11,454 bases of DNA from DATAEK01 sp036258055 (GTDB lineage Bacteria; Acidobacteriota; Vicinamibacteria; Vicinamibacterales; 2-12-FULL-66-21). A program made the translations under genes and the position numbers. The notes beneath the pieces were generated by a model, which did not search any database, had not been told where the DNA came from, and worked only from the letters and a program-made list of their open reading frames with translations. Positions 1 to 7,193 of this stretch are shown one piece after another. The stretch is from assembly GCA_036258055.1 (NCBI GenBank), contig DATAEK010000404.1:1-11454 (forward strand), written 5' to 3'. The first letter of the stretch is position 1, and every line of letters starts with the position of its first letter.

Positions 1-185
1 AGCGCGCTCAGCGCCGATAGCAACCGCGGCTGACCGACTGACGCGCTGACGACCTCTTCCATCGTCTGCACTGCCGTCACCGGAACCGAGGGATCGATGC
101 CGGCCACGATCTGTCGCGCGCTCTGCACGATCGACGTCAACTCCGGACAGGTCGCTGACTCGGCAACAGCCAGTCCACCACCAAA
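1..185 (-). pseudogene. ADOP/MacB-type ABC permease fragment, 5'-truncated, runs off left edge
   Basis: Read on the minus strand, this stretch translates to a peptide with the hallmark of the periplasmic (MacB_PCD) domain of FtsX/MacB-like permeases of the acidobacterial ADOP type: IVAGIDPSVPVTAVQTMEEV followed by VSASVGQPRLL. Many ADOP proteins carry the same pattern (ALDPxxPV..xxTMEEVVxxSxxQPRF) just before the second membrane segment of the domain. The rest would lie beyond position 1. Upstream, the same frame meets a TAA at 216-218. I find no ATG, GTG or TTG start with a plausible ribosome binding site between that stop and the recognisable homology, and none of the expected N-terminal permease sequence in the neighbouring bases. 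It therefore looks like a 5'-deleted relic. A frameshift or sequencing error near 185-218 is the alternative. Family assignment is fairly safe; pseudogene status is less so because the 3' half is not visible. Confidence 0.55.
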
Positions 186-215
186 GCGCCCAGAATGGCA
201 GGCAGAAACCAGGTG

Positions 216-428
216 TTAACGGGCGGAGGCGTCGCCTTTCCGCCACTCGCGGTCGCGCAGATGCGACCAGCGTCCGTCCCAGTTATCGCCCCGCTGTTTG
301 ACGAGGTTTCACGGTGTGACCGTTGCCGGACGCACCTTGCGCTCCTGCCTGATTCCGGGGCCGCGACAGCGGGCGGCTGCTCCCGATTCAGGCGTCACAT
401 TCCAGCAGTGGATGTAGACTGCATTGAG
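216..428. other. Intergenic region upstream of the VWFA-related gene
   Basis: No gene that I can support lies here. The frame of the downstream gene stays open back to an ATG at 195, but the translation is rich in Cys and Arg, has no family resemblance, and would bury a good signal peptide in the middle of the protein. Promoter elements for the plus-strand gene probably lie here, but I see no convincing -35/-10 pair. Confidence 0.4.
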
Positions 429-2342
429 ATGACGGGGAATCGGTGGCGGTGGCTCGCGTGCGTGACGTGTGCCGCCCTGTTCGCTGTGCACGGTGGCGCG
501 GGTGTGTCCGCGCAGCGCCCGGTGTCACACGAAACAGGAGTGGACGCAGCTGCGGCCACGGGATCGGATCCAGCTCCGGTCTCCATTCGCATCAATGCGA
601 TCGTGACCGATCGACGCGGCCGGCCCATCGTCGATCTCAAGCCGTCCGACTTCGAGCTGCAGGACAACGGCGTCGATCAGAAAATCGAATCGGCGGTGCT
701 CAAGGCGATGCCACCCGCTGACTCGGCGCCCGGGTCGCCGATTCGGTCCGCCGAAGACGAACAGCACGCGGCGCGTGAACCGGACACGCGCCTCTTCGCG
801 ATCTACCTCGACGAATTCCACGTTGCTGACGGTCTCGACAGCGTCCGCGTCCGCGACGAGGTGACGCGCTTCGTCGACACCGAGCTGAGACCCCGCGATC
901 TGCTCTTCGTCCTGAAGACGCTGGATCCGGTCGGTAGCATCCGGTTCGTGCGTGACCGCGAGACCGCGCGCGCGACCATTCGGAGCTTTGCCGGACGGAA
1001 AGGGGACTACGCGCCGCGCTCGTCCTTCGAAGAGCAGTTCTTCGGCCGGACGCCGGAAGCCGTGGAGTCCGCACGCGGACAGGTGGTCATCACCGCCCTC
1101 CGCGAGCTGGCGATGCGGATGGGAGAGCTCGAGCCCACGCGCGCCGCGCTCCTCGTCGTGACCGAAGATTTCGCGCGTGACGGCGGCGGCGCTCGCCAGC
1201 GGCGGCTGCCGGACTGGCAGGGGTTGTCGCGGATCGCCGGGCACTTCAACTTCCCGATCTACACGTTCGATCCGCGCGAGCAACAGGACGCCTCCCCGGC
1301 ACAGGCCTCCGATCAGTCACGTTCCGGCGATCAGCCGCAGATGATTCTGCAGGGGTTGGCCGCGCAAACCGGTGGTGAAGCGAGCCTCGGCGGACCCGCT
1401 TTCGCGTCCACATTGACGCGCATGTCTCGCGACCTCGATGCCTACTACGTTCTGACCTATCAACCGAGCCAGGCGACCGACGGACGGTTCCATCCGATTC
1501 AAGTTCGCTCGAAGCGGAAGGATGCGCAGATCCGCGTGCCGACCGGGTACTGGTCGCCGCTCAGCAGCGAGTGGCGCGCGTGGCTCGCCAAAGCGGCGGC
1601 GCCGCCGGCGCCGTCGCGGCCGCCGCGGGTACTCAAGCGGAGCCCGCTCATCGACACGTGGATAGGCTTCGAGCGCGGCTCGGACGGGCGGATGCGTCTC
1701 GTCTTCACGTGGGACAGCGCGACGACGCCATCGGCCACCCGGCGTCCGCCACCGCACACCGTCGTGCTGAAGGCGACGACGCCCGCCGATACTCCAATCG
1801 TCGAAAGTGAAGTGGAGGCCGTGCGCGCCGCGCCCGAGCCCGGCGAATCGCGCGATCGTCTCGCCTTCGAGGTTCCGGCGGGCCGGATCCAGATCGATCT
1901 GACGATCCTCGGCGCGGACGGCTCGACGCTCGACACCGCCGCGCGCGACATCGACGTGCCCGCCGCGCGTGGCACGACCCCCGTCATCCTGCCGGTGCAG
2001 ATCGTACGAGCGCGAACGGCGCGTGATTTTCGGATGATCGTGGGCGGGGCGGTGACGGCGCCGTCTCCCGCGCGTGAGTTCAGCCGCACCGAGCGGCTGC
2101 TCATCCGGACACCGGCGTTCGACCCGGCCGGGGCGCCGATCACCGTCACGGGCGCCATCGTCAACAGCAAGGGTCAGCGAATCCGTGAGATTGCGCGCCT
2201 CGCCTCGGCTGCCACCAGCACCGAACCCGAGTTCGACCTCCCGCTCGGGTGGCTTGCACCCGGCGACTACGGAATCGAGATCAGCGTCGTCGGCGGCACC
2301 GGATCGACGCGTCAGCTGGTGCCGATCAGGATCACCGGGTGA
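429..2342 (+). CDS. Secreted VWFA-related protein (acidobacterial type)
   Basis: A predicted 637-residue exported protein of the VWFA-related family (TIGR03436 type), which is expanded in Acidobacteriota and has no established function. I chose the ATG at 429, although an upstream ATG is in frame, because it gives a clear signal peptide: basic MTGNRWRW, hydrophobic LACVTCAALFAV, cleavage after GVSA at about residue 28. Residues 52-92 form the family's N-terminal beta domain (INAIVTDRRGRPIVDLKPSD, then FELQDNGVDQKI). Residues 121-285 are the VWA-like domain, with strand RLFAIYLDEFHV, RPRDLLFVLKT, RAALLVVTEDF and FPIYTFDPRE. The motif AYYVLTYQPS (338-347), ending in VPTGYW, closes the conserved core. 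Residues 400-637 are a beta-rich tail without recognised motifs. The metal-binding DxSxS of classical VWA domains is replaced by DEFHV (128-132), so MIDAS metal binding is probably lost. The ribosome binding site is weak. The gene converges on the aminotransferase with 14 bp between stops. Confidence 0.88.
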   Translation: MTGNRWRWLACVTCAALFAVHGGAGVSAQRPVSHETGVDAAAATGSDPAPVSIRINAIVTDRRGRPIVDLKPSDFELQDNGVDQKIESAVLKAMPPADSAPGSPIRSAEDEQHAAREPDTRLFAIYLDEFHVADGLDSVRVRDEVTRFVDTELRPRDLLFVLKTLDPVGSIRFVRDRETARATIRSFAGRKGDYAPRSSFEEQFFGRTPEAVESARGQVVITALRELAMRMGELEPTRAALLVVTEDFARDGGGARQRRLPDWQGLSRIAGHFNFPIYTFDPREQQDASPAQASDQSRSGDQPQMILQGLAAQTGGEASLGGPAFASTLTRMSRDLDAYYVLTYQPSQATDGRFHPIQVRSKRKDAQIRVPTGYWSPLSSEWRAWLAKAAAPPAPSRPPRVLKRSPLIDTWIGFERGSDGRMRLVFTWDSATTPSATRRPPPHTVVLKATTPADTPIVESEVEAVRAAPEPGESRDRLAFEVPAGRIQIDLTILGADGSTLDTAARDIDVPAARGTTPVILPVQIVRARTARDFRMIVGGAVTAPSPAREFSRTERLLIRTPAFDPAGAPITVTGAIVNSKGQRIREIARLASAATSTEPEFDLPLGWLAPGDYGIEISVVGGTGSTRQLVPIRITG

Positions 2343-2356
2343 TTGCCGGAACTGCC

Positions 2357-3499
2357 TCAGACTTTCCTCAGCCGTTCCGCTGCTTTCTCGAGCGTCTCGT
2401 CCTTCTTCGCAAAGCAGAACCGCACGACTTTCGGCGCCTGCTGCCGGTAGAGAAACGGCGAGGTCGGGATCGATGCGACGCCGTGCTCCTTCGTGATCCT
2501 GATCGCGAAGTCGGCGTCGGCTTCGTCCGAGATCGCTGAGTAGTCCATCAGTTGAAAGTAGCTGCCGCGGCAGGGCAGCGGCCGGAATCGTGAGCCAGCC
2601 ATGAGCCGCAGGAACAGGTCGCGTTTGGCCTGGTAGAACGGCGCGAGCTCACGCAGCCCGCGCCCTTCGGCGAGGAAGTCGGCGATCGCGTATTGCACCG
2701 GTGTGTTGGTGGCGAACGTGACGAACTGATGGACCTTGCGGAACTCTGCCATCAGCGCCGATGGGGCGACGGTGTAGCCGACTTTCCATCCCGTCGTGTG
2801 ATAGGTCTTGCCGAATGAACCCACGATGAAGCTGCGTGCGGCGAGCTCATCGTCGCGCGCCATGCTCTCATGTCTGATGCCGTCGAAGATGATGTGCTCG
2901 TAGACCTCGTCGCTGACGATCACGATGTCGGTGCCGCTGATGCTGGCGCGCAACTCCGCGATGTCGTCCTTCGTGAGGACCGCACCCGTGGGGTTGTGGG
3001 GCGAGTTCAGCATGATCATCCGCGTGCGCGGAGTGATCGCCTTCCGCAGGGCATCCCAGGGCACCGCGTAGTCAGGAAAGCGCAACGAGACGACGATCGG
3101 GGTGCCGCCCGACAGCTCAATCGCCGGCACGTACGAGTCGTAGCAGGGTTCGAGCACGATGACCTCGTCGCCGGTCCGGATGATCGCCGCCACCGCGTCG
3201 AAGATCGCCTCAGTGCCTCCCGACGTCACCGTCACCTCTGTCTCCGGGTCGTACTGACGGCCGTAGAACGCGTCGTACTTCCGCGCGATCGCCTGGCGCA
3301 GGGCCGGGACGCCCTGCATCGGCGCGTACTGATTCCGCCCCGCTCGCATGTGCTTCGCCACGGCATCGATCAGCGCAGGATCGCAGTCGAAGTCGGGAAA
3401 GCCCTGTGAGAGGTTGATCGCATCGAGATCCGCCGCGAGCCTCGACATCACGGTAAAGATCGTCGTTCCCACGGACGGCAGCTTCGACTCCAGCCGCAT
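2357..3499 (-). CDS. Class I/II PLP-dependent aminotransferase (methionine/kynurenine-glutamine transaminase-like)
   Basis: A 380-residue cytoplasmic fold-type I aminotransferase that moves an amino group between an amino acid and a 2-oxo acid through pyridoxal phosphate. Family landmarks appear in order: INLSQGFPDF (28-37), NQYAPMQGVPALRQAIA (56-72), the cofactor-binding TSGGTEAI (92-99), LNSPHNPTG with Asn169, SDEVYE with Asp197, the PLP Schiff-base lysine Lys231 in GSFGKTYHTTGWKVGY, and the substrate-carboxylate arginine Arg360 in VVRFCFAKKDETL. NLSQGFPDF and NQYAPMQG place it nearest E. coli YbdL (methionine aminotransferase) and the kynurenine aminotransferase/glutamine transaminase K group rather than AspC. 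Length is normal. I chose ATG 3499-3497 because family homology starts there and because it overlaps the asparaginase stop (TGATG), which implies translational coupling; GAGG lies about 10 bases upstream. The exact substrate cannot be read from the sequence. Confidence 0.93.
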   Translation of the reverse strand: MRLESKLPSVGTTIFTVMSRLAADLDAINLSQGFPDFDCDPALIDAVAKHMRAGRNQYAPMQGVPALRQAIARKYDAFYGRQYDPETEVTVTSGGTEAIFDAVAAIIRTGDEVIVLEPCYDSYVPAIELSGGTPIVVSLRFPDYAVPWDALRKAITPRTRMIMLNSPHNPTGAVLTKDDIAELRASISGTDIVIVSDEVYEHIIFDGIRHESMARDDELAARSFIVGSFGKTYHTTGWKVGYTVAPSALMAEFRKVHQFVTFATNTPVQYAIADFLAEGRGLRELAPFYQAKRDLFLRLMAGSRFRPLPCRGSYFQLMDYSAISDEADADFAIRITKEHGVASIPTSPFLYRQQAPKVVRFCFAKKDETLEKAAERLRKV

Positions 3500-3990
3500 C
3501 ACGTTGTTGCCTCGAAGATGCCGGTCTGACGGTTCTTGCGGACCGCATCCCAGCGGAAATGCTGCCCGTTCATGGCGATGTAGACGCCGGGCGGCAGGAC
3601 CTGCACGAACGACAGCGCGCTGCCCAGATTGAAGAGTCCGTCGGAACTGCCGAAGGCGTACGGCACCATGGCGCCGGTCAACACCAGCGTCTTTTGCGCG
3701 AGCCGTGCCGTCGCGAGCGTACGGGCAGTCTCGACCATAGTGTCGGTCCCGTGCGTGATGACGATGGCGCGCTCGTCGGCCTGCGCGCATCGCGTCACGA
3801 TCGCCGCGCGTCCCGCATCGTCGAGCTCGAGACTGTCGATCAGCATCGCCGTGTCCACACGAACGCTCACCCGGCATCGCCCAAGCCGCAGCATTTCCGG
3901 CACATGCGTCTGGCGGAAGAAGAGACGCCCGGTGAGCTCGTCGTACTGCTTGTCGAACGTCCCGCCTGTCACGAGGATCAAAATTGACAT
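3499..3990 (-). CDS. Single-domain asparaginase-like protein (L-asparaginase N-terminal domain only)
   Basis: A 163-residue protein covering only the N-terminal domain of type I/II L-asparaginases, which are usually 320-350 residues. Classical enzymes hydrolyse asparagine to aspartate and ammonia. The catalytic set is visible: Thr11 in VTGGTFDK (7-14), Thr82-Asp83 in ITHGTDTMVETA (78-89), the conserved TGAM...SSDGLFNLGSA (105-124), and Lys152 in AVRKNRQTGIFEAT at the position of the catalytic lysine of E. coli AnsB. The protein ends just after this lysine, so the C-terminal domain is absent by design: the stop overlaps the next start and nothing resembling the second domain follows. Short asparaginase-domain proteins of this size exist in other bacteria, so this is probably a real family. 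No signal peptide, so cytoplasmic. No Shine-Dalgarno precedes the ATG, and a repeat array begins 8 bp upstream, so the promoter lies in or beyond it. Substrate specificity is uncertain. Confidence 0.85.
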   Translation of the reverse strand: MSILILVTGGTFDKQYDELTGRLFFRQTHVPEMLRLGRCRVSVRVDTAMLIDSLELDDAGRAAIVTRCAQADERAIVITHGTDTMVETARTLATARLAQKTLVLTGAMVPYAFGSSDGLFNLGSALSFVQVLPPGVYIAMNGQHFRWDAVRKNRQTGIFEATT

Positions 3991-3998
3991 GTCGGTGT

Positions 3999-4252
3999 GG
4001 GTGCCTAGGTGCCTAGCGTGCCTAAGGTGCCAGGGTGCCTAAGGTGCGAGGGTGCCAGGGTGCGAGGGTGCGAGGGTGCCAGGGTGCCAGGGTGCGAGGG
4101 TGCGAACGTGCTTCGTCGTCGTCGCTTGTTGCCATCGAGCACATGCACCGCATCTTCGCACCTTTGCACCCTCGCACCCTTGCACCTTTGCACCTTTGCA
4201 CCCTCGCACCTTGGGCACCCTCGCACCCAGGCACCCAGGCACCTTTGGCACC
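3999..4252. repeat. Inverted array of degenerate 8-bp repeats (GGGTGCNA), giant hairpin potential
   Basis: The left arm (3999-4110) is about 14 tandem copies of an 8-bp unit, mostly GGGTGCGA, GGGTGCCA or GGTGCCTA. After a 45-bp unique spacer (4111-4155) the right arm (4156-4252) carries about 12 units of the reverse complement (TCGCACCC, TTGCACCT, GGCACCCA). The arms can pair in many 8-bp-shifted registers, forming an imperfect stem of around 100 bp in DNA or RNA. Because 8 is not divisible by 3, several frames on both strands stay open through it and encode low-complexity translations (CEGARVPGC-like, APSHPRTLAP-like) that are not proteins. It sits immediately upstream of the asparaginase start and between divergently oriented genes. 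I associate such tracts with Vicinamibacteria-type genomes; their function is unknown to me. Confidence 0.93.
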
Positions 4253-4420
4253 GACAAACATGCTTGCAATCCCCGCCACCATTCTGTCCGAGCCGCTGCG
4301 TCGTTGTCAGCCGGCGCACCGCGTGCTCCAGCGCAGCAAATGCAGGCGAGGACGCGATTTAGCGGGGGTTGAGGACGGTTCACGGCGTGTCGGCACTGAG
4401 GTTGCGAGAGCTGTAGGCCT
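4253..4420. other. Unassigned intergenic stretch upstream of the small membrane gene
   Basis: Unique, non-repetitive sequence between the right repeat arm and the Shine-Dalgarno of the 28-codon gene. It presumably carries that gene's promoter, but I see no convincing -35/-10 pair. Open frames here are continuations of frames through the repeat array and lack coding features. Confidence 0.3.
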
Positions 4421-4429
4421 GGGGAGGAA
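4421..4429 (+). promoter_or_regulatory. Strong Shine-Dalgarno for the 28-codon gene
   Basis: GGGGAGGAA ends five bases before the ATG at 4435. It is the best anti-16S match seen ahead of any gene in this window and is the main argument that the tiny frame behind it is translated. Confidence 0.7.
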
Positions 4430-4434
4430 TACAC

Positions 4435-4521
4435 ATGTTCGCAATTTCTGCGATTTTGATCGGCGTGGTGGGCATCTTCTACGTGCGGCGCCGCAGCGCC
4501 CGCAAGAAGCAGCACGCATAA
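4435..4521 (+). CDS. Small single-pass membrane protein, 28 residues
   Basis: A 28-codon frame directly after an excellent Shine-Dalgarno (GGGGAGGAA, 5-nt gap to ATG). The product starts MFAISAILIGVVGIFYV, a compact membrane helix of about 17 residues, followed by RRRSARKKQHA, a strongly basic tail. By the positive-inside rule the tail should face the cytoplasm and the N-terminus the periplasm. I do not recognise the family; it does not match KdpF, CydX or CcoQ as I know them. It stands alone: no plus-strand gene is next to it, the inverted repeat array lies upstream, and 15 bases after its TAA a GC-rich hairpin separates it from the converging aminopeptidase gene. Support is the ribosome binding site, the coherent hydrophobic-then-basic layout and the following hairpin. 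Against it, such a short frame can arise by chance. Confidence 0.6.
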   Translation: MFAISAILIGVVGIFYVRRRSARKKQHA

Positions 4522-4536
4522 GACGCGCGATCCGTT

Positions 4537-4566
4537 CGGCCGGTCCTCGTCACCGGGGGCCGGCCG
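4537..4566. terminator. GC-rich hairpin between converging genes, possible two-way terminator
   Basis: CGGCCGGTCC (4537-4546) pairs with GGGCCGGCCG (4557-4566) in a 10-bp stem with one G-T pair and a 10-nt loop. It lies just after the small plus-strand gene and spans the stop codon of the minus-strand aminopeptidase. There is no U-tract on either side, so it is not a textbook intrinsic terminator. Its position between convergent ends is the main support. Confidence 0.45.
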
Positions 4567-7180
4567 CATTGCCTTGACGCCGCTCGTCGACGATCGACGT
4601 GCCGCTCGCCCGTGCGAGATCGTCGGCAGCCGACAGCACAATCCGTCGCAGCCGATCGGGATAGTCCGGCGGCACGCGTGCGAGAAAGCTCTTCACCATT
4701 CCAGCCGCGGCGGCTGAATTGTGGCCGCTCAGCGTGGTATCCGCCCAGCGTGTCGGGAAGAAGATGTCCCCGGTCCGCTGGATCTCGACCAGCATGTCGA
4801 GGCTCACGGGAATGTACTTCTCTGACGCTGCCGCACGCAGCGGATGGTGCAGGTACGACAGCCCTTCGAGCGCCCACGGCTCACGCCGCCGGTTCTTCAC
4901 GTCCTTCAGGCTCTCGAAAAATTTGTCACGCACGCTCTGATCGGGGGAGAGCGCCGGCCGTACGAAGGCGAAGCGCGCCTTTCGATCCGGGTTCTCGATG
5001 CGCGTCAGCTGTTGATCGAGGATTTCGTTCCACGAAGCTACTTCTCTGACGGCGAGCTCCAGCGCCAGCGAAATGTAATCGGGCTCCGCGAGCACGAGAC
5101 CCGGCACATCTTCCGTCTTCCGCCAGACACGTTCGAGCCAGTCGAGCGTCGGTTTCGTGACGGCCGTGTCCCTGAGCACGTTGAACCACGCCGACTTGAG
5201 ACTCGAGGAGGGGGCGCGATCGAGACCCTCTCGCAGCACCCGCTCGACCTCCGGCGCGACCGCGCTGCGTTCGGACGCCGGAAGGAACTTCCAATAAGCC
5301 TGCTGCAGATATCCGAGGATCCCCTGGACGTTTAGCTCGTCGGTTTCGCCGGGCAGCACGCGCAGCGCGTGATCGATGAGCGCTCGCGCCGGCACCCGGC
5401 GATCGAGCATCTGATCCCAGAGCGTGACCCACGCCGCGCCGCGCTGGAGTCCGTCGAGCCAGTCAGGCGGGGTTGCGAGCAGGTACGTAATCGTCGCGGG
5501 ATCGAGCTCGAACCCGCCGTAGCCAATGCCATCGCCGGTCGGCAGGACGAAGAGCGGCGCCGCCAGGCCCGCAGCGTCTGTGATCTCTACACGGCCGCTC
5601 GCAAGGCGCACCTCGATGGTCTTGGTCGGAGGCTTCGCGCTGTCGCCGCCAGGCAGCCCGATCAGCACGCGCAGTCTCTCGTTCCACTGCAGGCCGCGGT
5701 CGCCGACCGGGTCACTCTGCACGAACGCCAGGTGCGCGATCCTCCCATTGGCGATCTGAAGATCGGTGCGGATCCTTGGGCGACCGGGCTCGTCCACCCA
5801 CGCGTGGCTCCACGCCCCGAGATCCTCGGGCGTCCGGTCGTCGAGCACACGAATCAGGTCGGGCCACGTCGCATTGGCGAACTCGTGCGCCTTCAGGTAC
5901 TGACGCAATCCGTCACGGAACGACGTCTCACCGAGGATCCCCTCGAGCTGTCGCATGACGATCGGCGCCTTCTGGTAGATGATGGCGCCATAGAGGCTGC
6001 CCGCCTCGTCGAGGTTGTCGAGGCGTTGACGGATGGCATTGCTGCCGAGCGTGCGATCGACGTCGTACGCCGACGGATAGTGCGCGTAGAGAAAGCGCAA
6101 CTCGTGGTTGATCTCCGGGAACGACGGGTTGACGATCTTCGCGGCCATGAAATTGGCGAAGACCTCCTTCATCCACACGTCGTTGAACCATCGCATCGTG
6201 ACCAGGTCGCCGAACCACATGTGGGCGGTCTCGTGCGCAATCACGCTCGCGCGTCCCAGCTTCTGGTTCTGCGTGGCGGAGGGATCCAGCAGGATCCCCG
6301 ATGCGTTGTAGAAGATCGCGCCGGCGTGCTCCATCCCGCCGAACTGGAATGACGGCACGAGGAGGAAATCGAACTTTCCGAACGGGTATTTGATCCCGGT
6401 GTACTGCTCGAGCCAGTCGATCGCAGTTGCGTGGAGATCGAACGCCGCATCGCGGTTGCGGGCAACCTTGGCGGCGTCGGTCTCGCGATGGAACATCCGG
6501 AACGTGCGGCCGTTCCGTTCACCGGTTTCAATCGAGAACTTGCCCGCGGCGAACGCAAACAGGTAGGTCGAGAGAGGCTGCGTCTCCGCAAACCGGAGCG
6601 TGATCCGCCCGCCCTCCTCGGTGCGCGCGGTTTCCGCGCCATTGGCGAGCGCCTGCCAGCCGGCGGGGATGTCGAGCGCCAGCGTCCACTTCGCCTTGAG
6701 ATCGGGCTGATCGAAGCACGGAAACGCGAGGTGCGCCCGCGCCGGTACGAAGATCGTGTACATGAAATCGGGGTTCCGGTTGAGCGACGCGTCGCCCGCC
6801 GTGAACTCGATCCCGACCTCGTTCGCGCCTGCCCGGAGCGCAGTCACCGGCAGGACGAGGTGTCCGTTGACGGCCTCGAAGGACGTCGCGGTGCCGCCTG
6901 CGGTCACGCGCGCGACGTGGTCCTTCGGCTGGCTGAAGTCCAGCGACAGCGGCCGGCTGGCGTCCGACAGGCTGAATCGGATGACGGCGCGCCCGGTCAG
7001 CGGCTCCGTCGCGGCCGCGGGGACGGTGAATGCCAGCTCGTAGCGAAGCGCGGAAATTCGGCGCGCGCGATCCTCGGCGAGTTGCTGAGGCAGGCCGGAC
7101 CCCGGTGGGTCATCGGCCGGCGGTGTGACTGAGAGCATCGAGACCATGGCGGCAGCCATCGCGATCACGGCTGGCTTCAT
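4550..7180 (-). CDS. Exported M1-family zinc aminopeptidase
   Basis: An 876-residue gluzincin metallopeptidase that removes N-terminal amino acids from peptides, probably outside the cytoplasm. The start (ATG 7180) gives a signal peptide, MKPAVIAMAAAMVSMLSVTP. Residues 45-215 are the N-terminal beta saddle with AFPCFDQPDLKAKW (152-165). The substrate-anchoring GxMEN loop is present as QFGGMEHAGAIFYN (279-292). The zinc site is HEXXH-X18-E: His316, Glu317 and His320 in HETAH, third ligand Glu339 in WFNDVWMKEVFANF. Tyr402 in IYQKAPIVMRQLE matches the catalytic tyrosine. Residues from about 470 form the long helical C-terminal region. The usual NEGFA is KEVFA and GAMEN is GGMEH; I know both variants from an M1 subgroup in Bacteroidota and Acidobacteriota, so this is a subgroup feature, not damage. 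It is the last gene of the minus-strand cluster, 13 bp after the GT87 gene. No clear ribosome binding site is seen. Confidence 0.93.
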   Translation of the reverse strand: MKPAVIAMAAAMVSMLSVTPPADDPPGSGLPQQLAEDRARRISALRYELAFTVPAAATEPLTGRAVIRFSLSDASRPLSLDFSQPKDHVARVTAGGTATSFEAVNGHLVLPVTALRAGANEVGIEFTAGDASLNRNPDFMYTIFVPARAHLAFPCFDQPDLKAKWTLALDIPAGWQALANGAETARTEEGGRITLRFAETQPLSTYLFAFAAGKFSIETGERNGRTFRMFHRETDAAKVARNRDAAFDLHATAIDWLEQYTGIKYPFGKFDFLLVPSFQFGGMEHAGAIFYNASGILLDPSATQNQKLGRASVIAHETAHMWFGDLVTMRWFNDVWMKEVFANFMAAKIVNPSFPEINHELRFLYAHYPSAYDVDRTLGSNAIRQRLDNLDEAGSLYGAIIYQKAPIVMRQLEGILGETSFRDGLRQYLKAHEFANATWPDLIRVLDDRTPEDLGAWSHAWVDEPGRPRIRTDLQIANGRIAHLAFVQSDPVGDRGLQWNERLRVLIGLPGGDSAKPPTKTIEVRLASGRVEITDAAGLAAPLFVLPTGDGIGYGGFELDPATITYLLATPPDWLDGLQRGAAWVTLWDQMLDRRVPARALIDHALRVLPGETDELNVQGILGYLQQAYWKFLPASERSAVAPEVERVLREGLDRAPSSSLKSAWFNVLRDTAVTKPTLDWLERVWRKTEDVPGLVLAEPDYISLALELAVREVASWNEILDQQLTRIENPDRKARFAFVRPALSPDQSVRDKFFESLKDVKNRRREPWALEGLSYLHHPLRAAASEKYIPVSLDMLVEIQRTGDIFFPTRWADTTLSGHNSAAAAGMVKSFLARVPPDYPDRLRRIVLSAADDLARASGTSIVDERRQGNAAGPR

Positions 7181-7193
7181 GCCGGCGATGATA

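Noticed and set aside
137..300. Minus-strand frame ending with a hydrophobic stretch (WFLPAILGALVVDWLL) and a stop at 137-139
   Set aside because: It resembles a membrane segment, but it overlaps the recognisable permease frame, has no supported start, and the upstream part reads as non-coding.
195..428. In-frame extension of the VWFA-related gene back to an ATG at 195
   Set aside because: It would put the obvious signal peptide at residue 79, and its composition (many Cys and Arg, no homology) looks non-coding.
2331..2343. ATCACCGGGTGAT palindrome at the end of the VWFA-related gene
   Set aside because: A 5-6 bp stem with a tiny loop and no U-tract is too weak to call a terminator.
3500..3877. 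Upstream extension of the aminotransferase frame through the asparaginase gene
   Set aside because: The sequence is arginine-rich and unrelated to aminotransferases, while the overlapping frame encodes a clear asparaginase domain; the TGATG junction explains the overlap.
4260..4290. ATG at 4260 giving MLAIPATIL, similar to the start of the 28-residue peptide (MFAISAILI)
   Set aside because: It might suggest a duplicated start region, but there is no ribosome binding site, the frame continues as non-coding sequence, and the match is short enough to be chance.
4005..4641. Several open frames of about 70-200 codons on both strands across the repeat array
   Set aside because: They are low-complexity translations of the 8-bp units (GARVPGCEGA, HPRTLAP) without starts or ribosome binding sites of note.
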